This document shows positions 27,269-35,887 of a stretch of 64,000 nt of DNA, in pieces (positions within the stretch are counted from its first letter, which is position 1; the number at the start of each line of letters is the position of its first letter). Both the position numbers and the translations under genes were made by a program. The stretch covers positions 35,448 through 99,447 of the forward strand of contig NZ_CAJYCN010000010.1 in assembly GCF_913566895.1 (NCBI RefSeq), in the 5' to 3' direction. Under the pieces are notes generated by a model. The model ran no database searches, was not told the DNA's origin, and saw only the letters and a program-made list of their open reading frames with translations. Source of the stretch: Listeria ilorinensis (lineage in GTDB: Bacteria; Bacillota; Bacilli; Lactobacillales; Listeriaceae).

Positions 27269-29974
27269 TTACCTTTTTTTTAAATATAAAATGGTTCCGG
27301 CTACAAGCAACAATCCCCATAGCATTGCAGAAGTATCTGAGTCTCCCGTTTTGGGAAGTATCTTTTCCTTTACGTCGCCTGATTCAGTTTGGTCATCTAC
27401 AACTGCGTCAGTATCGTCATGAGAAGTGTCATCCATATAATCTGCTGGAGCATTCTGATGGTTAGGAGCAGAGGTATCGACATTTGGGCCATTGTCGGGT
27501 ATTGGTGTATTATCATTATCTGGAATAACAGGACGATTATCTATTAGATGAACCATCACTGTTACATCATCCGCGTTCACCGCATGTAAGGTAACCAAGT
27601 AGTCCCCAGGCGTCCCCCATTGTACTTTTTGCTCAAAGTCACTGGTAATAGTTCCGCCACTTGTAACGGTCGCGTGAATATCTGTTAAAAATTGAGATTC
27701 GCTAAGGTTGCTATCCATATCGTACGTAACTTCTGTGTCAGCCGTAATGACCGCTTTCGTCTCAGGATTATCCACGATATGCACGGTCACATTGACCGGT
27801 TTAGCTGCCACACCATCCAAGCTGTGCGCACTCAGTGTCACCTGATAATCTCCCAGTTGTGAAAAATCAACCTGCGTGCTAAAATCAGTCACAATGACTG
27901 AGCCATCACTCGTTTCAGCATGGACATCTGCTAAAAACTGCGCCTCCGATACATTACTATTTTGGAAATAAGTGATCTCTGAGTCAGCCGTGATAACAGA
28001 TGCAGCTTCTGCTGAATCGACATACACCTTTACTGTTACCGGTGCCGCTTGCAAGCCATCTTCATTCACTGCACGTAATGTGACTTCATAGACCCCAACT
28101 GTTGTAAAATCCACTTGTGTCTTGAAATCTGTTGTGATTACTGCACCATCACTCACAGTCGCTTGGATATCTGTTAGGAATTGTTCCTCACTGACTTCAC
28201 TATTCTGCTCATAATGTATTTCCCCACTAGCCGTAATAACAGGAGCAGGAAGAGGAGCTACATGTACGGTCACAGTAACAGGAGCTGCTTCTACCCCGTC
28301 TTCGTTTTTAGCACTCAATGTGACCTCATAGTCGCCGACCTCTGTGAGTCTGACTTGTGCTTCAAAATCACTGCTGATCGCTGAACCATCGTCCGTTCTA
28401 GCATGAATATCCGTTAAAAATCGTTCCTCACTGATTGTACTATTTTTCGGATAAGTAATTTCGGAATCTGCGTTAATTATTGGCGCTGCAGCTTTTTGCA
28501 CATGGACGATCACAGTTATGGGATCACTCTCAAAACCATCCTCATTTTTAGCAGCCAGAGTGACCTTATAATCACCCGCTGTAGTCAGATCAACAACATT
28601 CAGAAAGTCCGTTTCGATCGTTGCCCCTTCACTTGCTTGTGCATGGATATCCGTCAAAAACTGCTCTGTTGTAACTTGGCTGTTTTTCGGATAGGTGATT
28701 TCCGAGTCCGCTGTTAAGCTTGGAACGGCCGAGACTCGAAACGGCTGTGTCACAGTACCTGAAAAAGTACCTTGCAAGGAAGCGTCATTAACAGGCTCAT
28801 TAAATTTATAATTTACAGAGGAAAGATTTTTAATTTGTTCAAAAGTCCATTTTACTTGTGAATCTGAATATATCCCATTGTTGGAAATCACAGTCGGTGT
28901 ACTGATTTTATCAAAATTGCTGATTTCATTAGGAATAATCAAATCATTGACTGCAGGAATTTCCGGACGCGTAATCGTTTGGCTCGATGCATCTAATGTA
29001 GTTAACAAGGGTAATTTATCCGGCATGGTCTTATCTAAAACTGAGAGATGATTTTTAGATAGATATAAACTACTTAATTTTGGCAGTTCTTGAATACTTT
29101 CTAAATTTGAAATTTGATTACTGCTCACATCCAATGTCGCTAGCAGTGGCAGATCCGTTAATTGACTCACATTGTTTAGCTGATTGCCACTTAAATCCAA
29201 ATAGATCAGTACAGCCATGTCTTTGACAACTGCTTCTGTCAGCTGATCGTTTTCTAATCCGACATCCCGCATAAGTGGCAGGTTTTTTAACGTTACTTTT
29301 TGAAGTGTCGTACTTCCTGCGAGCCGTATCCGATTATCTCCTTCCCCGCTTCCATTCATTCCTACATTGTCTAGTTTTGGCAAGTCTTCCAAGTCAAGCT
29401 CTTCTAGCACATCTTTTCCACCGTCTTCTATATTTAGTTGTGTTAATTTAGGTTGATCCTTGATTTCTACTTTTTGTGATTCATTATTGTAAGCTGACAA
29501 GGTCGCCAGATTGGACATCTGACTTTCCGCAGTAAAACTGATATTCCCAATCTGATTGCCGCTAATGTCTAGATATGTTAACTGTTGTAAAGAATAAATA
29601 GTTGTTATATCTGTGATTTGATTATTCGATAGATTTAATTTTTGGAGATTTGTCAAATACTCTATCCCAGTTAAGTCTCGAATGCCCTTATCTGTTGCAG
29701 TTAATGTAGTGATTCCTTCAAGTTGTTGCATACTAACTGTTTGAGTAATATCATCGCTCCCAGTTGCTTCTTCGGCTACAGCTTCTGCCAGCGCAGCATC
29801 AGGAAAAAGTTCGGCAAATGTGCTGCTTTCATTCTCTAAAAGATTTTTAGGCTCAGTTACAACTACATCATTTGAGCCCTTATCTGCCTTTTGATTTTCC
29901 TCCGCCGCAGTCACTATACCTACCTGAAAAAATATACAACTTGTTAAAATTATTCTGCTTAAGGTTTTCTTCAT
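27269..29974 (-). CDS. Internalin-like LRR surface protein with Ig-type repeats and LPXTG anchor
   Basis: A 901-residue cell-wall protein. It has a signal peptide (residues 1-24), then the internalin cap (TFAELFPDAALAEAVAEEAT). About eleven leucine-rich repeats of the internalin type follow (for example LQKLNLSNNQITDI and LATLDVSSNQISNL) to residue ~330, then an inter-repeat Ig-like region to ~410. Five tandem repeats of about 73 residues follow, each starting with ITADSEITYPKNS-like sequence and resembling the InlK-D3/Ig-like repeats of Listeria internalins. The end is LPKTGDSD, a hydrophobic span and KKR, a sortase A substrate. Its probable role is adhesion; the ligand is unknown. It is a single gene. 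Confidence 0.9.
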   Translation of the reverse strand: MKKTLSRIILTSCIFFQVGIVTAAEENQKADKGSNDVVVTEPKNLLENESSTFAELFPDAALAEAVAEEATGSDDITQTVSMQQLEGITTLTATDKGIRDLTGIEYLTNLQKLNLSNNQITDITTIYSLQQLTYLDISGNQIGNISFTAESQMSNLATLSAYNNESQKVEIKDQPKLTQLNIEDGGKDVLEELDLEDLPKLDNVGMNGSGEGDNRIRLAGSTTLQKVTLKNLPLMRDVGLENDQLTEAVVKDMAVLIYLDLSGNQLNNVSQLTDLPLLATLDVSSNQISNLESIQELPKLSSLYLSKNHLSVLDKTMPDKLPLLTTLDASSQTITRPEIPAVNDLIIPNEISNFDKISTPTVISNNGIYSDSQVKWTFEQIKNLSSVNYKFNEPVNDASLQGTFSGTVTQPFRVSAVPSLTADSEITYPKNSQVTTEQFLTDIHAQASEGATIETDFLNVVDLTTAGDYKVTLAAKNEDGFESDPITVIVHVQKAAAPIINADSEITYPKNSTISEERFLTDIHARTDDGSAISSDFEAQVRLTEVGDYEVTLSAKNEDGVEAAPVTVTVHVAPLPAPVITASGEIHYEQNSEVSEEQFLTDIQATVSDGAVITTDFKTQVDFTTVGVYEVTLRAVNEDGLQAAPVTVKVYVDSAEAASVITADSEITYFQNSNVSEAQFLADVHAETSDGSVIVTDFSTQVDFSQLGDYQVTLSAHSLDGVAAKPVNVTVHIVDNPETKAVITADTEVTYDMDSNLSESQFLTDIHATVTSGGTITSDFEQKVQWGTPGDYLVTLHAVNADDVTVMVHLIDNRPVIPDNDNTPIPDNGPNVDTSAPNHQNAPADYMDDTSHDDTDAVVDDQTESGDVKEKILPKTGDSDTSAMLWGLLLVAGTILYLKKR

Positions 29975-30124
29975 AGATTATTTAATCTCCTATAAATTAG
30001 ATACATCTATCATAGTTTGTTTTCAAACAGAGAAAGTATACATTTAATATTGATTCCTTATCCATTTATGACTTTTTAATGAAATTTCCCACATAAGACT
30101 GTAGATTCTTTCGATTACTCTACT

Positions 30125-30173
30125 AAAAAAGCCCTGAAACAGAAGACTCTTTATCTCCGTTTCAAAGCTTTTT
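30125..30173 (-). terminator. Terminator of ung
   Basis: On the minus strand AAAAAGCTTTGAAAC pairs imperfectly with GTTTCAGGGCTTTTTT, followed by T-rich DNA. It starts at the ung stop codon. Confidence 0.7.
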
Positions 30174-30174
30174 A

Positions 30175-30837
30175 TCAACCCCATATAATTTCCTGCAAAC
30201 CTGCATCACTCAAATACCGATTGATCCGACTAAACGGCTTGCTTCCAAAAAAGCCATTATAGGCTGACAGCGGACTTGGATGCACACTTTTGATGATTTT
30301 ATGTTTTGGATTTGTGATCAAAGCTTCTTTCTTTTGTGCATGACCTCCCCATAAAACAAAAATCACTTGTTCATCTTTTTTATTCAGTTGTTCAATCACT
30401 TTATTCGTAAAATTTTCCCAGCCTTTTTTCTGATGCGAAGCTGCTTTTTTGGCCTCAACTGTCAAAACAGTATTGAGCAGCAGTACGCCTTGTTCCGCCC
30501 AGTCCGTCAAGTCCCGATCAGTTCGAACTACGCCGACATCACTCTCTAATTCTTTAAAGATATTCCGTAAAGACGGGGGAAATTTGGCATCCGTTGAAGC
30601 AACGGAAAAACTCAAACCGTGCGCCTGATTTGGCCCGTGATACGGATCCTGCCCCAGAATAACTACTTTTGTATCGGAAAAACTCGTTGTATTAAGCGCA
30701 TTATAAACTTTATCTTCCGGGGGATAAATCTCTTTTTCCGCATATTCTTTATGGACAAAATCCATTAGTTCATGAAAATAAGGCTTTTGCTGTTCGCCTG
30801 CTAGTAAATCGTTCCAATCATTTGTAATCGTCTGCAC
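30175..30837 (-). CDS. ung: Uracil-DNA glycosylase
   Basis: A 220-residue family 1 UDG. It shows GQDPYHGPNQAHGLSFSV (catalytic Asp), PPSLRNIFKEL, LLNTVLTVE, VLWGGHAQ and the HPSPLSAYNGFFGSKPF leucine-loop motif with the catalytic histidine. The start is GTG at 30837, with GGAGGAGAAGAC directly upstream; the frame stays open ten codons further but without a ribosome site. It removes uracil from DNA at the start of base-excision repair. Confidence 0.95.
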   Translation of the reverse strand: MQTITNDWNDLLAGEQQKPYFHELMDFVHKEYAEKEIYPPEDKVYNALNTTSFSDTKVVILGQDPYHGPNQAHGLSFSVASTDAKFPPSLRNIFKELESDVGVVRTDRDLTDWAEQGVLLLNTVLTVEAKKAASHQKKGWENFTNKVIEQLNKKDEQVIFVLWGGHAQKKEALITNPKHKIIKSVHPSPLSAYNGFFGSKPFSRINRYLSDAGLQEIIWG

Positions 30838-30921
30838 GTCTTCTCCTCCTCTTTCTCTAGCTTCCATTATACCCTAGCCAATTTATATGCAGCAACCTAA
30901 AAAGCGACAGGCTTCTTACGC

Positions 30922-31911
30922 CTATCGCTTTTTCACACTATCCCGCTCAATCAGTGAGACAGGCAGAATTTCTTCTTTGAATGAATAGTCTTTTTTCTGG
31001 ATCATTTTCCGCAAATGTTCCACGGTTTTCGCTGCGATTTGCGGGATTGGCTGGCGAATCGTAGTCAGTTTTGGCTGAACAATATCGGCAAATGTGATGT
31101 CATCGTAGCCAATGATTGACAGATCATCTGGAATTTGGATTCCACTTGCTACAGCTTGATCATAAAGCCCGACTGCAATCATGTCATTACTACAGAAAAC
31201 TGCAGTCACATCAGCATCAAACACTTTATGGGCAATCAACTGACCACCTTTGCGGGTCAAATCTGTTCGGAAACCAGCCACCGTGCCAGACGCTCGTTCG
31301 ATTGTCTCTTTGTAACCACGGTATCGCTCGCCAATATTGGCAAAATCAGCCTGACTACCAACAAAAGCCGTCTTGGTGTGACCGTTCGCAAGAAGATATT
31401 CCGCCGCTATTTTCCCGCCTGTCAGATCGTCAACGTGGATGGAATAATCAGAAAGGGCGTACCGATTATCAAGAATCAGAAACGGAATACCCCGCAATTT
31501 CAACTCATCAAATATGGTTGTTTCTAAACTAGTCAGACCACAAATGATCAGACCGTCAACTGAACGGGAAATCAGTTCTTCTACATAGCGCATCTCTCGT
31601 TCAGATTCTTCGCAAGAGTTACAGAGAAATGTGATATAACCTGCCTGATTGAGACTGTTTTCCAGTTCTTTAGCCAGCTCAGCAAAAAAGGGGTTCGTAA
31701 TATCCGGAACCAGCAGCCCCATTGTATGACTCTCAGCAGAAACGAGACTACGCGCCGTATAATTAGGCTTATAATCCAAATCCTGAATCGCATCAAACAC
31801 TTTCTGCTTCGTTTTTTCCGTGATATGACCAGCTTTATTATTGACGACCATTGAAACCGTTGCGATTGAAACGCCAGCCTGTTTGGCAACGTCTTTTATT
31901 GTAGCTCCCAC
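30922..31911 (-). CDS. LacI family repressor of the nucleoside operon
   Basis: A 329-residue regulator. An N-terminal HTH (TIKDVAKQAGVSIATVSMVVN) and hinge are followed by a periplasmic-binding-like sensor (GLLVPDITNPFFAELAKELE, then VDGLIICG and FVGSQADFANIGERYRGYK). It is closest in style to RbsR/CcpA-type repressors. The GTG start has GGAGGGG 6 bp upstream. It is the last gene of the nucleoside operon and probably binds the two TTAAACGTTTAA operators at the head of that operon, with ribose or a ribose phosphate as the likely effector (inference). Confidence 0.9.
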   Translation of the reverse strand: MGATIKDVAKQAGVSIATVSMVVNNKAGHITEKTKQKVFDAIQDLDYKPNYTARSLVSAESHTMGLLVPDITNPFFAELAKELENSLNQAGYITFLCNSCEESEREMRYVEELISRSVDGLIICGLTSLETTIFDELKLRGIPFLILDNRYALSDYSIHVDDLTGGKIAAEYLLANGHTKTAFVGSQADFANIGERYRGYKETIERASGTVAGFRTDLTRKGGQLIAHKVFDADVTAVFCSNDMIAVGLYDQAVASGIQIPDDLSIIGYDDITFADIVQPKLTTIRQPIPQIAAKTVEHLRKMIQKKDYSFKEEILPVSLIERDSVKKR

Positions 31912-31945
31912 ATTTTACCCCTCCGCACGAATTACTGTGATATTA

Positions 31946-32458
31946 CTATTCTAGCAAAAATGGGGTAGGCACGCCAATGATTCTTTGGAATGCCAGAAAA
32001 TGTCCGTTGCGCTCACTCATTTCAATATCCCGCTCTGCCAAAAGCTCGAAACCTGCCTTGCTGAGCAAATGCTGCATGATTCCATTCTTCTGTTCTGTTA
32101 CAACTGCCACCCCTGATCTACCGCTCATTCCAGCAAATTCGATCGCAAACTGAAGCAGATGCTGTGCCGCACCATGATTGCGTTTTAGCGGGGAAGTCAT
32201 CATTCTTTTGAGGAAAAGCTGATCTTCCGCCCATTCAAAACAGGAAGCCGTCCCGGCCGAATCTTGCGTGAGCGTCATCAAGGCCGACAGTCGCCCGTCC
32301 AAGAACAGGCCAAACAATTCTTGCCGTCCCAAATCGAGCAGCAAATGCTGCTCGTTCGGATAGCGTTCACTCCACTGATGGTCTTTCAGCCCGGCTTTGA
32401 CCTCAAAAAGCAATCGCCGCGCCTCCTCCTGGTCGCCCTGCTGAAGCTGCCGGATCAT
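31946..32458 (-). CDS. GNAT family acetyltransferase-like protein
   Basis: A 170-residue protein with a degenerate GNAT pattern: an N-terminal IRQLQQGDQEEARRL, a central LFGLFLDGRLSALMTL strand pair, the acetyl-CoA region around KRNHGAAQHLLQFAIEFA, and the C-terminal MQHLLSKAGFELLAER. Its ATG overlaps the ribokinase stop (ATGA), so the two are translationally coupled. Its role in nucleoside use is not obvious. Confidence 0.7.
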   Translation of the reverse strand: MIRQLQQGDQEEARRLLFEVKAGLKDHQWSERYPNEQHLLLDLGRQELFGLFLDGRLSALMTLTQDSAGTASCFEWAEDQLFLKRMMTSPLKRNHGAAQHLLQFAIEFAGMSGRSGVAVVTEQKNGIMQHLLSKAGFELLAERDIEMSERNGHFLAFQRIIGVPTPFLLE

Positions 32459-33357
32459 TGGTCTGCCAGCTCCTCAGCAGATGGGATACTGGTATAAGCG
32501 CCAAATTGGGAGACCACCCTGGCGGCTACTTGAGCACCTTTTTTTACAGCCTGGTCAATCGGCTGCATGCATGCCAAGCAGTGCGCCACTGTACCGATAA
32601 AGCTGTCTCCTGCCGCCGTCGTGTCTACTGCTTTCGTCTTGACCGCTTCGACATGCTGCGTTCCGTTTCGTGTGACAATCAGCGCCCCTGCTTCTCCCTG
32701 CGTAATAATGACCGCTCGCCGCACCTTTTCCAAAAGTGACTGGGCGTGCCATGTCCGTTCGGCATCATCCGCTGATTGCTTTCCAACCAAAAGATCAAAT
32801 TCCGTTTCATTCGGAATCAGATAGTCCGTCAGTTCCAACAAACGATCACTGCACACCTTACCGGGAGCTGGATTTAGGATCGTCGTGGCGCCAGTTTGTC
32901 TAGCGATCTCAAAAGCCGCGATGACCGTTTCTTCCGGCACCTCAAATTGTGAAACCACCACATTGCTTGTTTCGATTTGCCGCCGAGCCGTCTGTACCAT
33001 TTTAGCCGTCAACATCGTATTGGCGCCACCATAAGTCAGGATCATATTTTTGCCGGATCCGTCAATCAGTACCCAAGCAATGCCTGTCGGTACATCCACT
33101 GATGCAATATGCTGCTCGCCAATTTTTTCCTGCTTGATGATCTGCCTCAGAAATGCTCCGTTCTCATCCTGACCAAGCGCACCGACAAAGCTGACCTTAC
33201 TGCCAAGCCTCCGAGCTGTCACTGCCTGATTGAATCCTTTTCCGCCAGCAGAATAGCTGATATTTTTTCCTTCAATTGTTTCGCCGGTTTCAGGCAGTTT
33301 TTCGACCGACATCGTGGTATCCATATTTAAACTGCCGACTACACAAATTTCACTCAT
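32455..33357 (-). CDS. rbsK: Ribokinase
   Basis: A 300-residue PfkB-family sugar kinase. The first PfkB signature lies around AGGKGFNQAVTARRLGSKVSFVG, with the ribokinase-typical NMDTT at residue 11. The second signature with the catalytic Asp is DTTAAGDSFIGTVAH. It phosphorylates ribose to ribose 5-phosphate. It sits between the DcuC-like transporter and the GNAT gene in an operon with a nucleoside hydrolase, so its ribose likely comes from hydrolysed nucleosides. Confidence 0.9.
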   Translation of the reverse strand: MSEICVVGSLNMDTTMSVEKLPETGETIEGKNISYSAGGKGFNQAVTARRLGSKVSFVGALGQDENGAFLRQIIKQEKIGEQHIASVDVPTGIAWVLIDGSGKNMILTYGGANTMLTAKMVQTARRQIETSNVVVSQFEVPEETVIAAFEIARQTGATTILNPAPGKVCSDRLLELTDYLIPNETEFDLLVGKQSADDAERTWHAQSLLEKVRRAVIITQGEAGALIVTRNGTQHVEAVKTKAVDTTAAGDSFIGTVAHCLACMQPIDQAVKKGAQVAARVVSQFGAYTSIPSAEELADQ

Positions 33358-33385
33358 AGATTCTTTCCCTCATCTCAACTAAACT

Positions 33386-34746
33386 TTACAGAATCACAAG
33401 CGATAAAATCATCACCATAATGATCCCTACAATAACAGGCATACTTGTCCGTTTGATAATCTCGATCGGACTGACCTTGATAATACTTGCTACTACCATG
33501 ATAACTGCTGCTACTGGTGAAATTGAGCGTACCAGATTCGCAATCATCTGCATTGGCAGTGCCACCATGATCCCATCAATATTAGCACTGGCTGCAATAT
33601 TTGGAATCATATCGATCGTGGCATAGAACATTGCCAGACCACCACCGCTGACAAGACCTAGCAGGAAAGTCGCCCCACTGAAGATAAAGGTTAGCATCGT
33701 ACCTGCACTATCCACATTTTGAACAGAAGTTGTCAGCATATCAATTATGCCAATCGCTTGCATCCCTTCAGCAAACATGACACCGCCCACAACCAGAACG
33801 ACCACTTGCGTAAATCCTTGTCCCATGCCCTTGAAAAACTCAAATGAATCATCAAGCGGTTGACGGAAAGAACGTTTGCGCAAGAATTCCAGTACAAGTG
33901 CAATGAAGAATGAAACAAACGTCAAAATTACGACATCTGCTTTGATATTGCTAAAGAAAATACCGATTACAACAATAAAAATCAGTGGCAGCATTGGCAA
34001 GATTGCATAGTATTTCGGTGGTAAAGGTTTTTCCTCCCCTTGCACCTCAGCTTCTTCAATATCCACAAACGCCAAATCGCCTTGCTTTTTGTCCATAAAT
34101 TTTTGCCAGAAGTAGTGTACGACTGCCATCACTAAAAGTGTTGGAATCGAAATCAGGGCGTGATTGAGAAACACATAGTCAAACAAGTCATAGCCCAATG
34201 TTTTCGCCGCGATAACATTATCTGCTCCAAGAGGTGTTGGCATGATGGTAGCAACAGTTGCAATGACCCCACCAGCTGTCAGCGCACTAAGACCGATCTT
34301 CTTAAGTACCGGATACAGAATTGCCATCAAAATAACAGCCAGACTAGAGGCACTTGGGACAAATAGACTTAAAATGTTCCCAATAATAAATACAATCGGC
34401 ACCAGCAAATATTTGGCTCTGATTTTCCCAAGTGGCTTGGTCAACAGACTAACAGCTACATCATTCGCACCTAGATAGTTCATATATGAAGCAAAACCGA
34501 AAAGCGTCATGATTGTGATCCCAACCATACTCAGCTGATTGACAAAAACCATTTCCAACCTTTTAAAAATATCTAACACAGCAAAACCTGTCGCATCTTC
34601 TCCAGTTAACAACGGCTTCCCAAGAATAAGTGCCATAATGAGCAGTACGACCCCAGCAATCAGCAGCACGATCGCAGGCTGATATTTTTAATAATTAAAT
34701 AGAATACCCCTATAACAACGATTAATGCAAGAATAATCTCGACCAT
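33386..34746 (-). CDS. DcuC-family transporter, frameshifted near its start
   Basis: The main frame (33386-34669, 427 residues) is a 10-12 helix transporter with the DcuC-type motifs FGFASYMNYLGAND, VPSASSLAVILMAIL and TPLGADNVIAAKTLG. The natural start is the ATG at 34746 (GGGAGG 7 bp upstream), which encodes MVEIILALIVVIGVFYLIIK. That frame ends after 28 codons. One more A in the A5 run of the coding strand (T5 at 34685-34689) would join it to KYQPAIVLLIAGVV of the main frame. So it is a one-base deletion, a sequencing slip, or a gene restarted at the GTG at 34669. It sits between nucleoside hydrolase and ribokinase genes, so a nucleoside or ribose-related substrate is more likely than a C4-dicarboxylate. 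Confidence 0.78.
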
Positions 34747-34759
34747 TCCTATGTCCTCC

Positions 34760-35677
34760 CTATTTTGTTAGTGCGAGCATTTCCAAAAACCATTTTCTAA
34801 AACGTTCCACATCCACTTCCAGAGCCACATCTGCATTTGCTTCCGTATGATACTTCATCTTCAAATCAGCAACAGTCGCACCATTCGCAGCCGTGTCGCC
34901 TGTTTGGACTTCCACGTAAGTCGACTGCATGCTGAAAATTGCTGGCTCGACAAGTGCTGCCAAGGCGCATACGTCATGCATCTTCAACCCCGTCTTCATA
35001 CTGCCACCACGATAGTGCCCAAACAGACTGGCAAACATTGCCCCTGTCTGATTCATCGTTTTAATCTTTTCAATTTCTGTTGTTGTCAGCACTGCTTTAC
35101 TGGTCACATCCAGCCCAATCATAGTGAGTGGCAAACCTGCTTTAAAAACAATCGCCGCTGCTTCCGGATCGGTAAAAATATTAAATTCTGCAGCAGTTGT
35201 CGTATTCCCCCGCGCCAAACTACCGCCCATCAGTACGATTTCTTTTATGTTGGCTTTTGTTTCAGGATATATCTTAAATAAGAGAGCAATATTTGTTAGG
35301 GCAGCAATCGGCATCAAAGTGACCGGGTCCGGGCTAGCAAGAATCGTTTGACGCAAGGCCTCGACCGCATGCACATCAAGCGGCTTCCGGGTAATCGGGC
35401 CAAAATCATAGCCGTCCATCCCAGATTCACCATGAATTTCACTACAGTCTTCCAATTCCTTTATAAGCGGCTCAGAGCAGCCCTTCGCCACTGGTACTTC
35501 TACATCAAAATATTCCACCAGTCGAAGCGCATTATCCGTCGTTTTGTCAACGTTTACATTTCCAGCCACCGTTGAAATCAGCTTTAAATCAATCGCAGGA
35601 TGGTGAAAAGCAAACGCCAGTGCTACTGCATCATCAATTCCTGGGTCTGTATCAATGATTAACGGGATTTTCTTCAT
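34760..35677 (-). CDS. Inosine-uridine preferring nucleoside hydrolase
   Basis: A 305-residue IunH/Rih-type hydrolase. The calcium-binding signature DTDPGIDDAVALAFA starts at residue 9, followed by VAGNVNVDKTT, VMGGSLARGNTT, EFNIFTDPEAA and a late KMHDVCALAAL with the catalytic histidine and Asp. It splits ribonucleosides into base and ribose. It is the first gene of the operon hydrolase, transporter, ribokinase, GNAT, LacI, whose promoter carries the operator pair just upstream. Confidence 0.93.
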   Translation of the reverse strand: MKKIPLIIDTDPGIDDAVALAFAFHHPAIDLKLISTVAGNVNVDKTTDNALRLVEYFDVEVPVAKGCSEPLIKELEDCSEIHGESGMDGYDFGPITRKPLDVHAVEALRQTILASPDPVTLMPIAALTNIALLFKIYPETKANIKEIVLMGGSLARGNTTTAAEFNIFTDPEAAAIVFKAGLPLTMIGLDVTSKAVLTTTEIEKIKTMNQTGAMFASLFGHYRGGSMKTGLKMHDVCALAALVEPAIFSMQSTYVEVQTGDTAANGATVADLKMKYHTEANADVALEVDVERFRKWFLEMLALTK

Positions 35678-35692
35678 CTTAAAACCTCCTAG

Positions 35693-35704
35693 TTAAACGT
35701 TTAA
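35693..35704. promoter_or_regulatory. LacI-type operator O1 (proximal)
   Basis: A perfect palindrome TTAAACGTTTAA overlapping the 5' leader and ribosome-binding region of the nucleoside hydrolase gene. It is identical to O2, whose centre is 63 bp away. Confidence 0.75.
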
Positions 35705-35746
35705 TTAAAACTATACACGAAAAGAAAGCGCATTCTTCACTTATGA

Positions 35747-35775
35747 ATATTATCATTAAACGTTTAACTAGTCAA
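35747..35775 (-). promoter_or_regulatory. Promoter of the nucleoside operon with operator O2 in its spacer
   Basis: On the minus strand TTGACT (35770-35775), a 17-bp spacer and TATAAT-like TAATAT (35747-35752). The second TTAAACGTTTAA (35756-35767) fills the spacer, so a bound repressor would exclude RNA polymerase. Both operators share the longer form CTAGTTAAACGTTTAAT in opposite orientation. Confidence 0.85.
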
Positions 35776-35825
35776 TAGTATTTAAAAAATTCACTAAAAA
35801 TATATTTTCGCTTCAAACTATAATG

Positions 35826-35854
35826 TTGACTTATCTTGTCGGAATACTTATAAT
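35826..35854 (+). promoter_or_regulatory. Sigma-A promoter of the oppA-type gene
   Basis: TTGACT (35826-35831), a 17-bp spacer and a perfect TATAAT (35849-35854), 33 bp before the start codon. Confidence 0.85.
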
Positions 35855-35887
35855 TAACCCCAAGATTGCCAGTAAAGGGAGGATTTT

